From contig CAXXKI010000028.1 of NCBI GenBank assembly GCA_963667855.2, positions 1 to 64,000 of the forward strand: 64,000 bases of DNA, read 5' to 3'. The notes beneath the pieces were generated by a model. That model saw nothing but the letters and a program-made list of their open reading frames with translations, was not told where the DNA came from and ran no database searches. Positions 43,890 to 53,286 of the stretch are shown piece after piece (within the stretch, counting starts at the first letter, position 1; every line of letters starts with the position of its first letter). Source of the DNA: G963667855 sp963667855 (GTDB lineage Bacteria; Planctomycetota; Phycisphaerae; UBA1845). The translations under genes and the position numbers were made by a program.

Positions 43890-46019
43890 ATGCGCGGGAT
43901 GAAACACTTCGTTTTGGCGGTCGTACTTGTTGGTATGGGCTTCGGATGTGTGCAGCAGGAAAAAAAATGCTGCTCTTTGAAATACCCGGCAGCACACAAG
44001 GTGGACGTTGTTGATGATTATCACGGGATCATGGTACCCGATCCTTATCGCTGGCTCGAAGATCCCGATTCACCTGAAACCAGAGAATGGATTGAAGCTG
44101 AAAATAAGGTGACCTTCAGTTTCCTTGAGCAGATTCCTGTTAGGGAAAAAATCAAGGAACGGATTACCACTCTGTGGAATTACGAAAAATACGGTTTGCC
44201 CCACAAACGCGGAGATCGCTACTTCTACTCTAAAAACGACGGCCTGCAGAACCAGTCGGTCCTCTATACGGTTAAATCGCTCAACGATGAACCGAGAGTA
44301 CTCCTCGACCCGAACACGCTTTCAGAAGACGGTACAGTGGCATTGTCCTCTTATGAAATCAGCAACGACGGAAAGCTGATGGTCTACTGTATATCCAAAG
44401 CCGGTTCTGACTGGCAGGAATGGTTTGTGCGCGATGTGGAAACCGGCAAAGACCTGGAAGATCACCTGCAATGGATTAAGTTTTCCGCTCCGTCATGGAC
44501 CGCGGACAATAAGGGCTTTTTCTACAGCCGGTACGATGAGCCGAAGACCGATGAAGAACTGCAGAGTATTAACGAGTTTCATAAACTTTATTACCATCGT
44601 TTGGGAGAGCCGCAATCGAAGGATACACTGGTTTACGAACGCCCCGATCAGAAAACCTGGAGTTTCGACGGGTTCGTTACTGATGACGGCAAATACCTGA
44701 TTATCGAAGTCAGGAAGGGGTCGGACAGGAAAAAGCGGATTTTCTACAAGGAACTGGATAGGGAGGATGCGCCGGTTGTTGCCCTGATAGACAACTTCGA
44801 TGCCTCTCACGGCTTCATCGATAATGATGGTCCGGTCTTCTGGATTCGCACCGATTACAACGCGGCGAAAGGAAGAGTTGTCGCAATCGATTTGAGTAAA
44901 CCCAATGTGGAAAACTGGAAGGAAATTATACCGGAATCGGAGCAGACGCTCCGTTCGGTTTCGACCGTGAACGATACCTTCGTATGTGCCTACCTGCAGG
45001 ATGCAACGAGTAAAGTGCAGTTTCATGAATTAGATGGTTCTTTCCGGAAAGAATTGGTATTTCCTGGATTGGGTTCCGCCGGCGGCTTTGGTGGAAAGCG
45101 GCAGGATACGGAAATGTTCTATGCTTTTACCGGTTTCGCTACACCCACTACGATCTATCGCTACAGTTTTGTAGATGATCAGAGTACCGTTTTCCGTCGC
45201 CCCAAGGTGGACTTTAACCCGGACGAGTATGTTAGTAAACAGGTGTTCTATACCAGCAAGGACGGCACGCGGGTACCCATGTTCATTACCCATAAAAAAG
45301 GTTTAACCTTAGATGGTAATAACCCAACCTACCTTTACGGTTATGGAGGGTTTAATGTTCCTCTGACGCCTTGGTTCTCGGTGAGTAACCTGGTGTGGAT
45401 GGAAATGGGCGGCGTTTTCGCGGTTGCCAATATCCGCGGTGGCGGTGAATACGGCAAACAGTGGCACGATGCTGGTAAAAAACTCAATCGGCAGAATGTG
45501 TTTGATGATTTTATCGCCGCCGGAGAATGGCTCATCGATAACAGGTACACCAGGTCGGAAAAACTGGGAATCGGCGGCGGAAGTAATGGCGGTTTGCTGG
45601 TGGCGGCCTGCATGCTTCAAAGGCCCGATCTGTTTGGTGCTGTCCTGCCGGCAGTTGGCGTTTTGGACATGCTTCGTTTTCACAAGTTTACTATTGGATG
45701 GGCCTGGGTTTCCGATTATGGATCTCCCGACGATCCGGAGGAGTTCAAGGCGCTTTACGCATACTCTCCTCTGCACAATCTGAAGAAAGGGACGAAATAT
45801 CCGGCCACCATGCTGAGTACGGCCGATCACGATGACCGCGTCGTTCCTGCGCATAGTTTCAAATTCGCCGCTGCCCTGCAGGAGGCTCAGGGCGGAAACG
45901 CTCCGGTCATCATTCGTATCGAAACCAAAGCAGGGCATGGTGCCGGCAAGCCGACCACTAAACGTATTGAAGAGCAGGCCGACGAGTGGGCTTTCCTCTG
46001 TAAAACTCTCGGTGTTTAA
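43890..46019 (+). CDS. Prolyl oligopeptidase family (S9A) serine peptidase
   Basis: 709 residues from the ATG at 43890, which has AAGGAGG 6 bases upstream. Frames open to 43803 but lack a site. It starts with a hydrophobic stretch ending GFGC (a weak lipobox), so it may be exported. A seven-bladed propeller domain covers about 95-440 (VPDPYRWLEDPDSPETREWI before it). The alpha/beta-hydrolase catalytic domain follows, with nucleophile S564 in GGGSNGG, the acid in DHDDRV (about 648) and the histidine in AGHGAGK (about 681). This catalytic triad and layout fit S9A peptidases that cut short peptides after proline. A strong terminator follows. Confidence 0.94.
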   Translation: MRGMKHFVLAVVLVGMGFGCVQQEKKCCSLKYPAAHKVDVVDDYHGIMVPDPYRWLEDPDSPETREWIEAENKVTFSFLEQIPVREKIKERITTLWNYEKYGLPHKRGDRYFYSKNDGLQNQSVLYTVKSLNDEPRVLLDPNTLSEDGTVALSSYEISNDGKLMVYCISKAGSDWQEWFVRDVETGKDLEDHLQWIKFSAPSWTADNKGFFYSRYDEPKTDEELQSINEFHKLYYHRLGEPQSKDTLVYERPDQKTWSFDGFVTDDGKYLIIEVRKGSDRKKRIFYKELDREDAPVVALIDNFDASHGFIDNDGPVFWIRTDYNAAKGRVVAIDLSKPNVENWKEIIPESEQTLRSVSTVNDTFVCAYLQDATSKVQFHELDGSFRKELVFPGLGSAGGFGGKRQDTEMFYAFTGFATPTTIYRYSFVDDQSTVFRRPKVDFNPDEYVSKQVFYTSKDGTRVPMFITHKKGLTLDGNNPTYLYGYGGFNVPLTPWFSVSNLVWMEMGGVFAVANIRGGGEYGKQWHDAGKKLNRQNVFDDFIAAGEWLIDNRYTRSEKLGIGGGSNGGLLVAACMLQRPDLFGAVLPAVGVLDMLRFHKFTIGWAWVSDYGSPDDPEEFKALYAYSPLHNLKKGTKYPATMLSTADHDDRVVPAHSFKFAAALQEAQGGNAPVIIRIETKAGHGAGKPTTKRIEEQADEWAFLCKTLGV

Positions 46020-46068
46020 GCCCCGACCTTGCTGATTGCCCGAGTTTTCCGGCTAAAATAGTTTAAAC

Positions 46069-46101
46069 CACCCGAAACCGTAATGGTTCGGGTGTTTTTT
46101 T
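46069..46101 (+). terminator. Rho-independent terminator after the S9A peptidase
   Basis: CACCCGA-A-ACC (46069-46079) pairs with GGT-TCGGGTG (46085-46094) with one bulged A, loop GTAAT, followed by seven T residues. Confidence 0.88.
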
Positions 46102-46223
46102 AATGCCAATAGCCGGCGCGGTTATTCATACCCCTTGCATCCCGCAAGCTACGCTGGTGTAATAAAACGTTCCGGAAAATCGCGATTAAAAAAGAGGATA
46201 TTGGCAGGCAGTGGAGTAATGAT

Positions 46224-47948
46224 ATGGATCTGAAAAAAAGAGTGGATGTGGCCGCGGGAAGAGAACCGGCCGACATCGTGCTGAAGAACGGACACATCGT
46301 TAATGTGCTGTCCTGCGAAATACATGAGGGCGATGTCGCAATCGTTGCTGATCGGATAGTCGGCATTGGCGATTACGAGGGAAAGGAAATTGTCGATTTG
46401 AATGGGCAGTACATCTGCCCTGGATTTATCGACGGGCACGTGCATATAGAATCCTCGATGCTTTCCGTACCGGAGTTTGCCAAGGTGGTGGCCGCTCATG
46501 GAACGACGGCGGTAATCGCCGATCCGCATGAATTAGCTAATGTTATGGGTACTGAAGGTATTCGATTCATGCTCTCATCAAGTAAATACTGTCCCATCAG
46601 CGTTTACGTGATGATGAGTTCCTGCGTGCCGGCTTCAGGATTCGAAAGCGCGGGGGCCGAGCTGGAAGCTATGGATCTTCTGCCGCTGATGAGCGATCCC
46701 TGGGTATTGGGACTTGCCGAAATGATGAATTTCCCAGGAGTTGTCAACGGCAATTCGACCTGTCTCGATAAACTTGCCGTTGTTGGCTCCAAGCCTATAG
46801 ACGGTCACGCCCCAAAGCTTTCCGGTCGGGCTCTCTGCGCCTACGCAGCCGCCGGAATCGGCAGCGATCACGAGTGTACGACCCTGGAAGAGGCTCGGGA
46901 AAAACTCCGAATGGGAATGTCCATTATGATTCGTGAAGGCAGCCAGGCTCGTGACCTGGATGCCCTGTTGCCTCTGGTTACTCCTGAAACTCTCGATCGT
47001 TTCATGTTCGTCACCGACGACAAGGACGTTGATGATCTGCTTACCCAGGGGCAGATAGATTATATGATTCGACGGGCGATCGCCTCGGGTATGAATCCGA
47101 TTCATGCTGTACGGCTTGCATCTTTGAATACCGCCCGTTACTTCGGACTGAGGCATGTGGGAGCTATCGCTCCCGGCTGGGTTGCGTCAATTGCCGTACT
47201 CAAGGATCTACAGGACTGCGAGGTTACCCGCGTATATCGGGAAGGAAAACTGACCGCGGTAAACGGTGTTGCCATAGATGAAGACGCCCACATGCGTAGG
47301 CAGCAGATACTCCGCAGCAGTATAAACGTTCAATGGCTTGAACCCTCGCAGTTTGCTATTGCGGCCAAAGACGGTAACGAGTGTAACGTCCACGTTATTG
47401 AGGTTTCCGAAGGACGCATTGATACCGAGCGAAGTGTTGAAACAATAAAACCAGCCGGCGGACAGCTTCACGCCGATCCCAAACGGGATCTGGCCAAGAT
47501 AGCGGTTATCGAAAGACATCAGGCCAGCGGAAATATGGGACTCGGATTCGTTCGTGGGTTTGGTTTTTCCAGTGGCGCTATAGCCTCTTCCATGAGCCAC
47601 GATTCGCACAACCTGGTTACCGTTGGTACGAACGATCACGATATGTACACCGCAGCGGTACACCTGGTGAAAATACGCGGAGGCTTCTGTGTGGTTAAGG
47701 ATGGCGTTGTTCTCGCCGATGTTCCACTGCCGATCGGCGGATTGATGAGTGGTGTTGATGCGGCCACTCTCAGCGGCCAGTTGCGAAAACTGCACGAGGC
47801 GACCGGAGCACTTGATGGAAAACTTCGCAGGCCTATCATGGCTATGGCTTTTCTCTGCCTCTCCGTAATTGGAAAACTCAAGCTGACCGACCAGGGGTTG
47901 GTCGATGTTGAGAAATTCCAACTTATAGACCTGATAGCTTCGGAATAA
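46224..47948 (+). CDS. ade: Adenine deaminase
   Basis: 574 residues, the family's normal length. It deaminates adenine to hypoxanthine in purine salvage. It belongs to the amidohydrolase superfamily: the PGFIDGHVHIESSM motif supplies the metal histidines, and DPHELANVMG is diagnostic of bacterial Ade. GHAPKLSGRAL and SDHECTT are also conserved. The C-terminal adenine-deaminase domain ends near LIASE. GGAG lies 8 bases before the ATG. rsmG starts 3 bases after the stop, so both are probably cotranscribed. No purine riboswitch is visible in the leader. Confidence 0.96.
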   Translation: MDLKKRVDVAAGREPADIVLKNGHIVNVLSCEIHEGDVAIVADRIVGIGDYEGKEIVDLNGQYICPGFIDGHVHIESSMLSVPEFAKVVAAHGTTAVIADPHELANVMGTEGIRFMLSSSKYCPISVYVMMSSCVPASGFESAGAELEAMDLLPLMSDPWVLGLAEMMNFPGVVNGNSTCLDKLAVVGSKPIDGHAPKLSGRALCAYAAAGIGSDHECTTLEEAREKLRMGMSIMIREGSQARDLDALLPLVTPETLDRFMFVTDDKDVDDLLTQGQIDYMIRRAIASGMNPIHAVRLASLNTARYFGLRHVGAIAPGWVASIAVLKDLQDCEVTRVYREGKLTAVNGVAIDEDAHMRRQQILRSSINVQWLEPSQFAIAAKDGNECNVHVIEVSEGRIDTERSVETIKPAGGQLHADPKRDLAKIAVIERHQASGNMGLGFVRGFGFSSGAIASSMSHDSHNLVTVGTNDHDMYTAAVHLVKIRGGFCVVKDGVVLADVPLPIGGLMSGVDAATLSGQLRKLHEATGALDGKLRRPIMAMAFLCLSVIGKLKLTDQGLVDVEKFQLIDLIASE

Positions 47949-47951
47949 GAC

Positions 47952-48629
47952 ATGGTTGATCTGCAAAAGTTCTCACGCGCCCTCGTTGCCGCCACGGAAG
48001 AATTGGGATTGCACCTTGACGATGACAAGGTCGAAAAACTTGCCGAGCATTTTTCGCTTCTCTGTGAGCAGAATCGGCAGTTCAACCTTACACGTATTAC
48101 CGATCCGGTTGATGCTGCGGTAAAACTCTATGCCGATTCCCTGGCGCCCTTGGCCTGGGCGAGGCAGGCGAATGTCACCGTGCCCAAGTGCCTGGATATC
48201 GGAACCGGAGCGGGCTTTCCGGCTGTCCCCCTGGCCGTTGCTTCGCCTGCCTGGCAAGTGACCGCGATCGACGCTACGGGAAAGAAAGCCCGCTTCGTTC
48301 AGCAGTGTGCGGAAACTCTATCCATCGACAATCTGACGGCCAGGCACCTTCGCGCCGGCGGGAAGAACGATCTGGGACGCTTCGATCTCGTGGTGTTCAA
48401 AGCGGTCGGAAACCTGGCTCGGTGTCTGTCATTTGCCGAGAGGCTGGTCGCTCGTGATGGGCACCTCCTGGTCTTCAAGGGGCGGAACCTGACCCGCGAG
48501 GAACTCGACGAGGGACAGCAGACCGCGGAGAGAATCGGAATGCAAACCTGGGATACGGTTGATTATGAGCTTACCTGCGGTGACGAAATCCTGGAGCCAA
48601 CCCTGGTCGTCTATCGCCGAATGGGCTGA
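47952..48629 (+). CDS. rsmG: 16S rRNA (guanine527-N7)-methyltransferase
   Basis: 225 residues, Rossmann-type SAM methyltransferase. The SAM-binding motif is DIGTGAGFPAVPLAV (about 83-97). N-terminal helices and KLYADSLAPL match RsmG/GidB. It modifies G527 of 16S rRNA, where loss can give low-level streptomycin resistance in other bacteria. It follows ade by 3 bases. In many genomes rsmG lies beside gidA or parAB; here it does not. Confidence 0.94.
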   Translation: MVDLQKFSRALVAATEELGLHLDDDKVEKLAEHFSLLCEQNRQFNLTRITDPVDAAVKLYADSLAPLAWARQANVTVPKCLDIGTGAGFPAVPLAVASPAWQVTAIDATGKKARFVQQCAETLSIDNLTARHLRAGGKNDLGRFDLVVFKAVGNLARCLSFAERLVARDGHLLVFKGRNLTREELDEGQQTAERIGMQTWDTVDYELTCGDEILEPTLVVYRRMG

Positions 48630-48953
48630 GAAAGTCCGCGTTCTGTATCTGAGACGGTTCATAGCCAGGCCAAAATTACGAAACGAACCCATTTTGAGAT
48701 GTTGGATAATCTATTCTTTCCGGCAAATGATTGTTTCGGAAGTGTCGTTAGAGTGGGTAACATAATCTCGCTGACTGCACTCAGATAGACATCCATTGAC
48801 AGCTACACAGGGTTGGAAATCACGCCTTTTAGGCACATTTGTTTAAATGTCGCTTTGATAACTCAGACTGTACTTTTCGGGACATAATTGACGACATAGT
48901 TATAGCTATACATTTTTCAAGTGTTGACCTACAGAAACCAAAAGGGGCTGAGC
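48630..48953. other. Gap before the Kazal lipoprotein gene
   Basis: No gene is visible in these 324 bases. TTGACA (48796-48801) and TTGACG (48888-48893) occur, but neither has a well-spaced -10 box. The last 60 bases are AT-rich and contain TATAGCTATA (48901-48910), which is palindromic. Confidence 0.3.
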
Positions 48954-49769
48954 ATGAAGTATAAATACTTGATGGCAATAACTTTAGGTTGTCTTTGTTG
49001 TGTTTGCGTGATTGTGGGCTGTAACTTAATCGATCTGTTACCTCAGGTTGGTAACCAGGGTGATACATGTGGCGGTACGACCAAGGTCGTGTGCGATACG
49101 GGCCTGTATTGCATGTATGATGAAGGAGTTTGTGGCGAAAACGATACAGCCGTAACGGGAACCTGCGAGGTTATGCCTGAGGCTTGTACCCTTGATTACA
49201 ATCCTGTCTGCGGGTGCGACGGCGAGACTTATTCCAACGCATGTTCGGCCGCTGCGGTCGGCGCGAACGTGGATACCAACGGCGAATGCCCTGATCCCAA
49301 CGTAAAAACTTGCGGTGGGTTGCTGGGTGTTCTCTGTGCCGAGGGATATTTCTGTAAGTATGAAACCGGAGTTTGCGGATCTGGCGATCAGACCGGCACC
49401 TGTACCGAAAAGCCGGATACATGTACCGAAGAATACGCCCCAGTATGTGGTTGCGATGAAAATGACTACGCCAACGCCTGTTTGGCCGATGCGGCCGGTG
49501 TGAGCCTTAAGTCAGATGAACCGTGTGTGGATAAGGCCACGACATGTGGCGGTCTGCTCGGTGTCCTTTGTGCTGATGGCTACTACTGCAAGTACGAGGA
49601 CGGCGTCTGCGGGGCGAATGACGAAGAGGGAACCTGCGCCCTCATACCGGAACAATGTCCGGATCTGTATGAACCGGTGTGTGGTTGCGATTCCCTCGAC
49701 TACTCAAACGCGTGCGATGCGGCGATGGCCGGTGTGAGCATCAATACCAACGGTGAATGCCCGACCTAG
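48954..49769 (+). CDS. Lipoprotein with three Kazal-type protease-inhibitor-like repeats
   Basis: 271 residues. Signal peptide with lipobox VIVGC (cysteine 23). The mature part is three units of about 75 residues. Each has an N-terminal cysteine-rich segment (CGG...GYxCKYExGVCG...GTC) and a Kazal-like domain (PVCGCDGETYSNAC and variants). About 8-10 cysteines per unit imply disulphides outside the cytoplasm. Kazal domains in other organisms inhibit serine proteases, but the reactive-site residues differ among the copies, so target specificity cannot be guessed. It may protect the cell surface from predators or self-proteases, which is inference. The ATG at 48954 has AAGGGG about 8 bases upstream. 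An upstream frame to 48921 would disrupt the signal. Confidence 0.88.
   Translation: MKYKYLMAITLGCLCCVCVIVGCNLIDLLPQVGNQGDTCGGTTKVVCDTGLYCMYDEGVCGENDTAVTGTCEVMPEACTLDYNPVCGCDGETYSNACSAAAVGANVDTNGECPDPNVKTCGGLLGVLCAEGYFCKYETGVCGSGDQTGTCTEKPDTCTEEYAPVCGCDENDYANACLADAAGVSLKSDEPCVDKATTCGGLLGVLCADGYYCKYEDGVCGANDEEGTCALIPEQCPDLYEPVCGCDSLDYSNACDAAMAGVSINTNGECPT
49064..49766 (+). repeat. Triplicated 225-240 base coding repeat
   Basis: The three Kazal units begin near 49064, 49310 and 49545 with the same TGTGGCGG/TGCGGTGG word encoding CGG. They keep cysteine positions, but third positions have diverged, so this is an old duplication. Confidence 0.7.
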
Positions 49770-50102
49770 GGACTCAGGGCGATGATAAGCCCGTTTAACA
49801 ATGACTGACAGCTGACGGACATTGGATTACAGCTTAAAAACCGTTTGTCTTGTTTGGCTGGATTTGGATAATTCGTTTCAACTTAACTAAACGTTGTTTA
49901 CGTATTGATTTGCTAAACGAGTAAGGAAACTCCTGCTTTCCTGGCGATTAAATAGTAGAGTAGTCGATGAGCTCCTGGAAGTGGCGGAGCGATCCAGCTC
50001 GGCAGTGTAAGCCGGGGGAGTCGGGGATTGACAGTACCCTGGCCGGAGCTAGACTGAATTTGTAGTTGTATAGTCAGACAAAACGCGGCAGGAGTAAACC
50101 AA
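49770..50102. other. Gap before the STAS gene with its promoter
   Basis: No gene is visible. There is one good promoter near the end (50028-50055). A GCTCC...GGAGC hairpin lies near 49972-49990. No clear terminator for the Kazal gene was found. Confidence 0.35.
50028..50055 (+). promoter_or_regulatory. Sigma70-type promoter of the STAS-HATPase pair
   Basis: TTGACA (50028-50033), a 16-base spacer and TAGACT (50050-50055). The first box is perfect and the second matches 4 of 6. The start codon is about 48 bases downstream. Confidence 0.6.
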
Positions 50103-50459
50103 ATGCCAGAAAACCCTCCACATTTGACCGTGCAGAAGCAGGATTCCGTTGAAGTGGTTCATTTCGCTGATCGGAAAATCCTGGAAGAGTTGTCTATTCG
50201 TGAAATCGAGGATGAGCTGTTTGCGCTGGTTGCGGCTACGCCGGCCATCAAACTGGTGTTGAACTTCTCCAATGTGGAGCACCTGTCATCCGCGGCTTTG
50301 GGTATGTTGATCAACCTGAAGAAAGAGGTTGAGAAGAATAAGGGCGAACTCAAGCTTTCTGATATTCGTCCACAGATTTTCGAAGTTTTCAAGATCACCC
50401 GATTGAGCAAGTTGTTTGATATTCACAATACGATGAACGACGCTATCGGGAAATTTTAA
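50103..50459 (+). CDS. STAS-domain anti-sigma-factor-antagonist-like protein
   Basis: 118 residues, a single STAS domain of the SpoIIAA/RsbV type. The regulatory serine is in HLSSAALGML (S62 or S63), the site phosphorylated by a partner kinase in known switches; the usual SSGLG reads SSAALG here. AGGAG lies 8 bases before the ATG. It is followed 92 bases later by a GHKL-type kinase, so the two form a partner-switching pair. The sigma factor or effector is not in the window. Confidence 0.9.
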   Translation: MPENPPHLTVQKQDSVEVVHFADRKILEELSIREIEDELFALVAATPAIKLVLNFSNVEHLSSAALGMLINLKKEVEKNKGELKLSDIRPQIFEVFKITRLSKLFDIHNTMNDAIGKF

Positions 50460-50551
50460 GACCAGGTAATTGGGGGCCGGTTCGCTCTCGTCTGGAAAGC
50501 GGACTGGCCGTTTTTGCTACGCTAATCTCATCTAATCTCAAGTGTCTCTTA

Positions 50552-50998
50552 ATGACAGTCGCCGACCCGTACAACGAAGAGACTTTCAAGGTGATTGAAA
50601 TCCCCAGTACTCTGGCGGATGCTAAGATTCCTGAAAAGCATATCATAAGTGAAATCGAAAAATGCGGTTATGACGAGGATTCCACTTTTGCCATCAAGCT
50701 CGCTCTTGAAGAGGCAATGACCAACGCGGTTCGGCACGGCAACTGTGGTGATCCCGGGAAGAAAATCGTCGTTCGATACGCCGTATCGCCAGAACGGGTA
50801 GCTATCGCTATCCGGGATGAAGGCGAAGGGTTCAGACCTTGCAGTGTTCCCGACCCCACGCATCCTGATAGATTGTCCCTCCCTTGCGGCCGGGGAATCA
50901 TGCTGATGAAGGCTTACATGAGCGAAGTGGAATACCGCGACGACGGCCGGGAAGTCTTTATGGTTAGAAATAATCCGAAAGAAAACAAAAGCGGGTAA
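50552..50998 (+). CDS. RsbW/SpoIIAB-type anti-sigma regulatory kinase
   Basis: 148 residues, a single GHKL/HATPase domain. N-box EEAMTNAVRHGN, G1 box DEGEGF and G2 box CGRGIMLM are intact, so ATP binding and phosphorylation of the STAS partner are expected. In known systems it either captures a sigma factor or phosphorylates the antagonist. ATG at 50552 with no clear ribosome site. Probably transcribed with the STAS gene. Confidence 0.92.
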   Translation: MTVADPYNEETFKVIEIPSTLADAKIPEKHIISEIEKCGYDEDSTFAIKLALEEAMTNAVRHGNCGDPGKKIVVRYAVSPERVAIAIRDEGEGFRPCSVPDPTHPDRLSLPCGRGIMLMKAYMSEVEYRDDGREVFMVRNNPKENKSG

Positions 50999-51077
50999 TC
51001 GGGGCAGGCAAGTGTATGCTTTCCCGCCGGTAATGCAGAATGCAAAACCACCTATCGCGGAAAAAGTTGACCTGACA

Positions 51078-51347
51078 ATGAAGTGTATCACAGCTACCTT
51101 CAGAGGCACTGTTCAGGGAGTTGGTTTTCGCTACACGGTTCGACAAATCGCAACCGAATTCGCGGTTACCGGGTATGTCAGGAATATGCCGGACGGGACC
51201 GTGGAAGTGGTGGCCGAGGGCGAGGGCAGGGAATTAAGAAGTTTTATGGCGAAGATCAACGAAGCAATGGGGCACTATATTCGAGATGTAGATTCCTTTG
51301 AATCTCCGGGGACCGGGCGGTACTCGGTATTTGAGATATCTTTTTGA
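51078..51347 (+). CDS. acyP: Acylphosphatase
   Basis: 89 residues, a classic acylphosphatase that hydrolyses acyl-phosphates. The VQGVGFRYTVRQIA motif holds the substrate arginine (R in GVGFR), and the catalytic asparagine is in GYVRNMPDG. The domain start fixes the ATG at 51078; an upstream GTG/ATG extension is unlikely. Its place next to the partner-switch genes has no obvious meaning. Confidence 0.92.
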   Translation: MKCITATFRGTVQGVGFRYTVRQIATEFAVTGYVRNMPDGTVEVVAEGEGRELRSFMAKINEAMGHYIRDVDSFESPGTGRYSVFEISF

Positions 51348-51395
51348 TTTTCCCGGTAAGCCTGCTGGATTTTTAACCTGTTGACGTCTGTTCTG

Positions 51396-53231
51396 TCAGT
51401 TTTTCACCGGAAGTTGCAGATCAACTTCGCTGGCTTGAGTTTTTTGCCTGTTTCGTCTGTAGATCCATTGGGTGACAGTTTGTACCAGTTTCTTCCGGTT
51501 TATCGGTTTGGTTGCATAGTCGTCGCAGCCGGCGTCGAGGCATTTCTGGCGATCACCGGTCATGGCGAAGGCGGTTAAAGCAATTATGGGAAAGGTGTAT
51601 CCTTTCTGGCGGAGAATGCGAGTAGCCTCAAAGCCGTCCATTACCGGCATTTGCATATCCATCAGGATGGCATCATAGGGATTGTCGGCATCCGCGGCGT
51701 TTCCGACCATGGTTACGCCGATTTCACCGTTTTCCGCTATGTCAATTCTCGCTCCTGATTTTTCAAGCATGAATTTCATGAGTCTCTGATTGTCTTTTCC
51801 ATCTTCGACAAGAAGAACTCTGGTTCCGACAAGTGCGGTTTCCAGCGACGGGAAATCTAAATCATTTGTATCGTCGTCTGTCTGGTCCGATGATTCCAGG
51901 AAACCTTCACCTATTCGAGTTGGTAAAATCAGGGAAAAACAGCTTCCCTTTCCCGGAGTGCTTTGGACGGTTATGTTGCCACTCAGGAGTTGGGCGAATT
52001 TTTTGCTTATAACCAGACCCAGTCCCGTGCCCGCGTTAGTTCGAGTGTCGGAGACATTGACTTGGGAAAAAGGTTTGAATAGCCTTTTAATGTTTTCAGG
52101 GTGAATTCCCAGACCGGTGTCAATGACGTCGAACTTCAGGCAGTCTCTTTCCTGCGAATCGGTGATCCGTTCGATAGCCAGTCGTACCGTGCCTTCATCG
52201 GTGAACTTGAGCGCGTTTTCGATAAGATTAATGAGTATTTGTTTGACTCGTATGGGGTCGGTACCGATTTTATCCGGAAGCTCGCCGGTTATGTCCACGC
52301 TTATTGGAATGCCTTTCGTTTCGCTGCGCACTTTCATGAGCGCGTGTACGTCATCGATGAGCTTTTGTGTGGAAACAGTTATTACCTCAACCTCCATATT
52401 CTGTGATTCTATTTTTGAGAGGTCGAGTATGTCGTTTATGATCTGCAGAAGATGATTGCCGTTTTTACGTATGGTGTTGATTGAATCAGCGGCTCTTTCG
52501 GTCACTTCGTCTGGGGTCAGTTCCTCTTCGAGAACGTCGGTAAATCCGAGGATGGCGGTCATTGGTGTACGTATTTCGTGACTCATGTTGGCCAGGAAAT
52601 TACTTTTTGCCTGATTGGCTTGTTCTGCTGACAGACGTGCCTCTTCGAGTTCCTTGTTTTGTTCTAAGAGTTGTTTATGAGCAGCCTGAATATCCGCGGT
52701 TTGATCGTTGACCATTTTCCTGAGCTGCTCGAGTTTCAACTGAGCCCGTTGATGGTCTTTCCATTTGCGGGTCAAGGCGCAGGCGATCTGACGAACCTCA
52801 ATGGTGTCAAATGGTTTTTTAAGAACCAGGAGATTGTCTGTTTGTCCGAGTTTATTGATGGTTTGTTCCCAGCTGTAATCTGAGTAGGCCGTGCATATGA
52901 TCGCCTGCAGTGTCGGATCGAATTCCCAAAGCCGGGCAATAGTCAGCAGCCCGTCCCACCCAGGCGGCATTCTCATGTCGACGAACGCAATGGCAAATGG
53001 TTCTCCCTGATCGTAAGCTTCTTTGGCAAGTTCATAGCCGTCTCGGCCCTGCATTGCTGATGAGATATTATACTGGGCTTGAGTTACCTGTTCGTTCTCA
53101 CCGAAAAAGGCGGTTTCAACATTATGCAAACAGGAATTGCCGGTTGTCGGTGACAGGGTTTTACGGAAATCCTCATGGATGAGTTCGTTGTCGTCTATTA
53201 TCAGAATTTTCGTGGCCTGGGTTTCATTCAT
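51396..53231 (-). CDS. Hybrid histidine kinase with N- and C-terminal receivers
   Basis: 611 residues, no membrane helix. Order: atypical receiver (1-155) with D85 in FVDMRMPPGWDG and KKPF; a coiled linker; HisKA with H218 in NMSHEIRTPM; HATPase (LINLIENALKFTDEG, DTGLGI, GTGLGLVISK); and a canonical receiver (about 455-590, D in LMDMQMPVMDG). The N-terminal receiver has a 30-40 residue insertion before its second strand, shared with the neighbour. Input must come from phosphorylation or a partner since no sensor domain is visible. It sits 55 bases downstream of its paralogue and is likely cotranscribed with it. Confidence 0.93.
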   Translation of the reverse strand: MNETQATKILIIDDNELIHEDFRKTLSPTTGNSCLHNVETAFFGENEQVTQAQYNISSAMQGRDGYELAKEAYDQGEPFAIAFVDMRMPPGWDGLLTIARLWEFDPTLQAIICTAYSDYSWEQTINKLGQTDNLLVLKKPFDTIEVRQIACALTRKWKDHQRAQLKLEQLRKMVNDQTADIQAAHKQLLEQNKELEEARLSAEQANQAKSNFLANMSHEIRTPMTAILGFTDVLEEELTPDEVTERAADSINTIRKNGNHLLQIINDILDLSKIESQNMEVEVITVSTQKLIDDVHALMKVRSETKGIPISVDITGELPDKIGTDPIRVKQILINLIENALKFTDEGTVRLAIERITDSQERDCLKFDVIDTGLGIHPENIKRLFKPFSQVNVSDTRTNAGTGLGLVISKKFAQLLSGNITVQSTPGKGSCFSLILPTRIGEGFLESSDQTDDDTNDLDFPSLETALVGTRVLLVEDGKDNQRLMKFMLEKSGARIDIAENGEIGVTMVGNAADADNPYDAILMDMQMPVMDGFEATRILRQKGYTFPIIALTAFAMTGDRQKCLDAGCDDYATKPINRKKLVQTVTQWIYRRNRQKTQASEVDLQLPVKN

Positions 53232-53286
53232 TGCATTGGCCTTGAAGTAGTGGTTTCCTTAATCATTGTGTGTCGACTGAAGTTGA

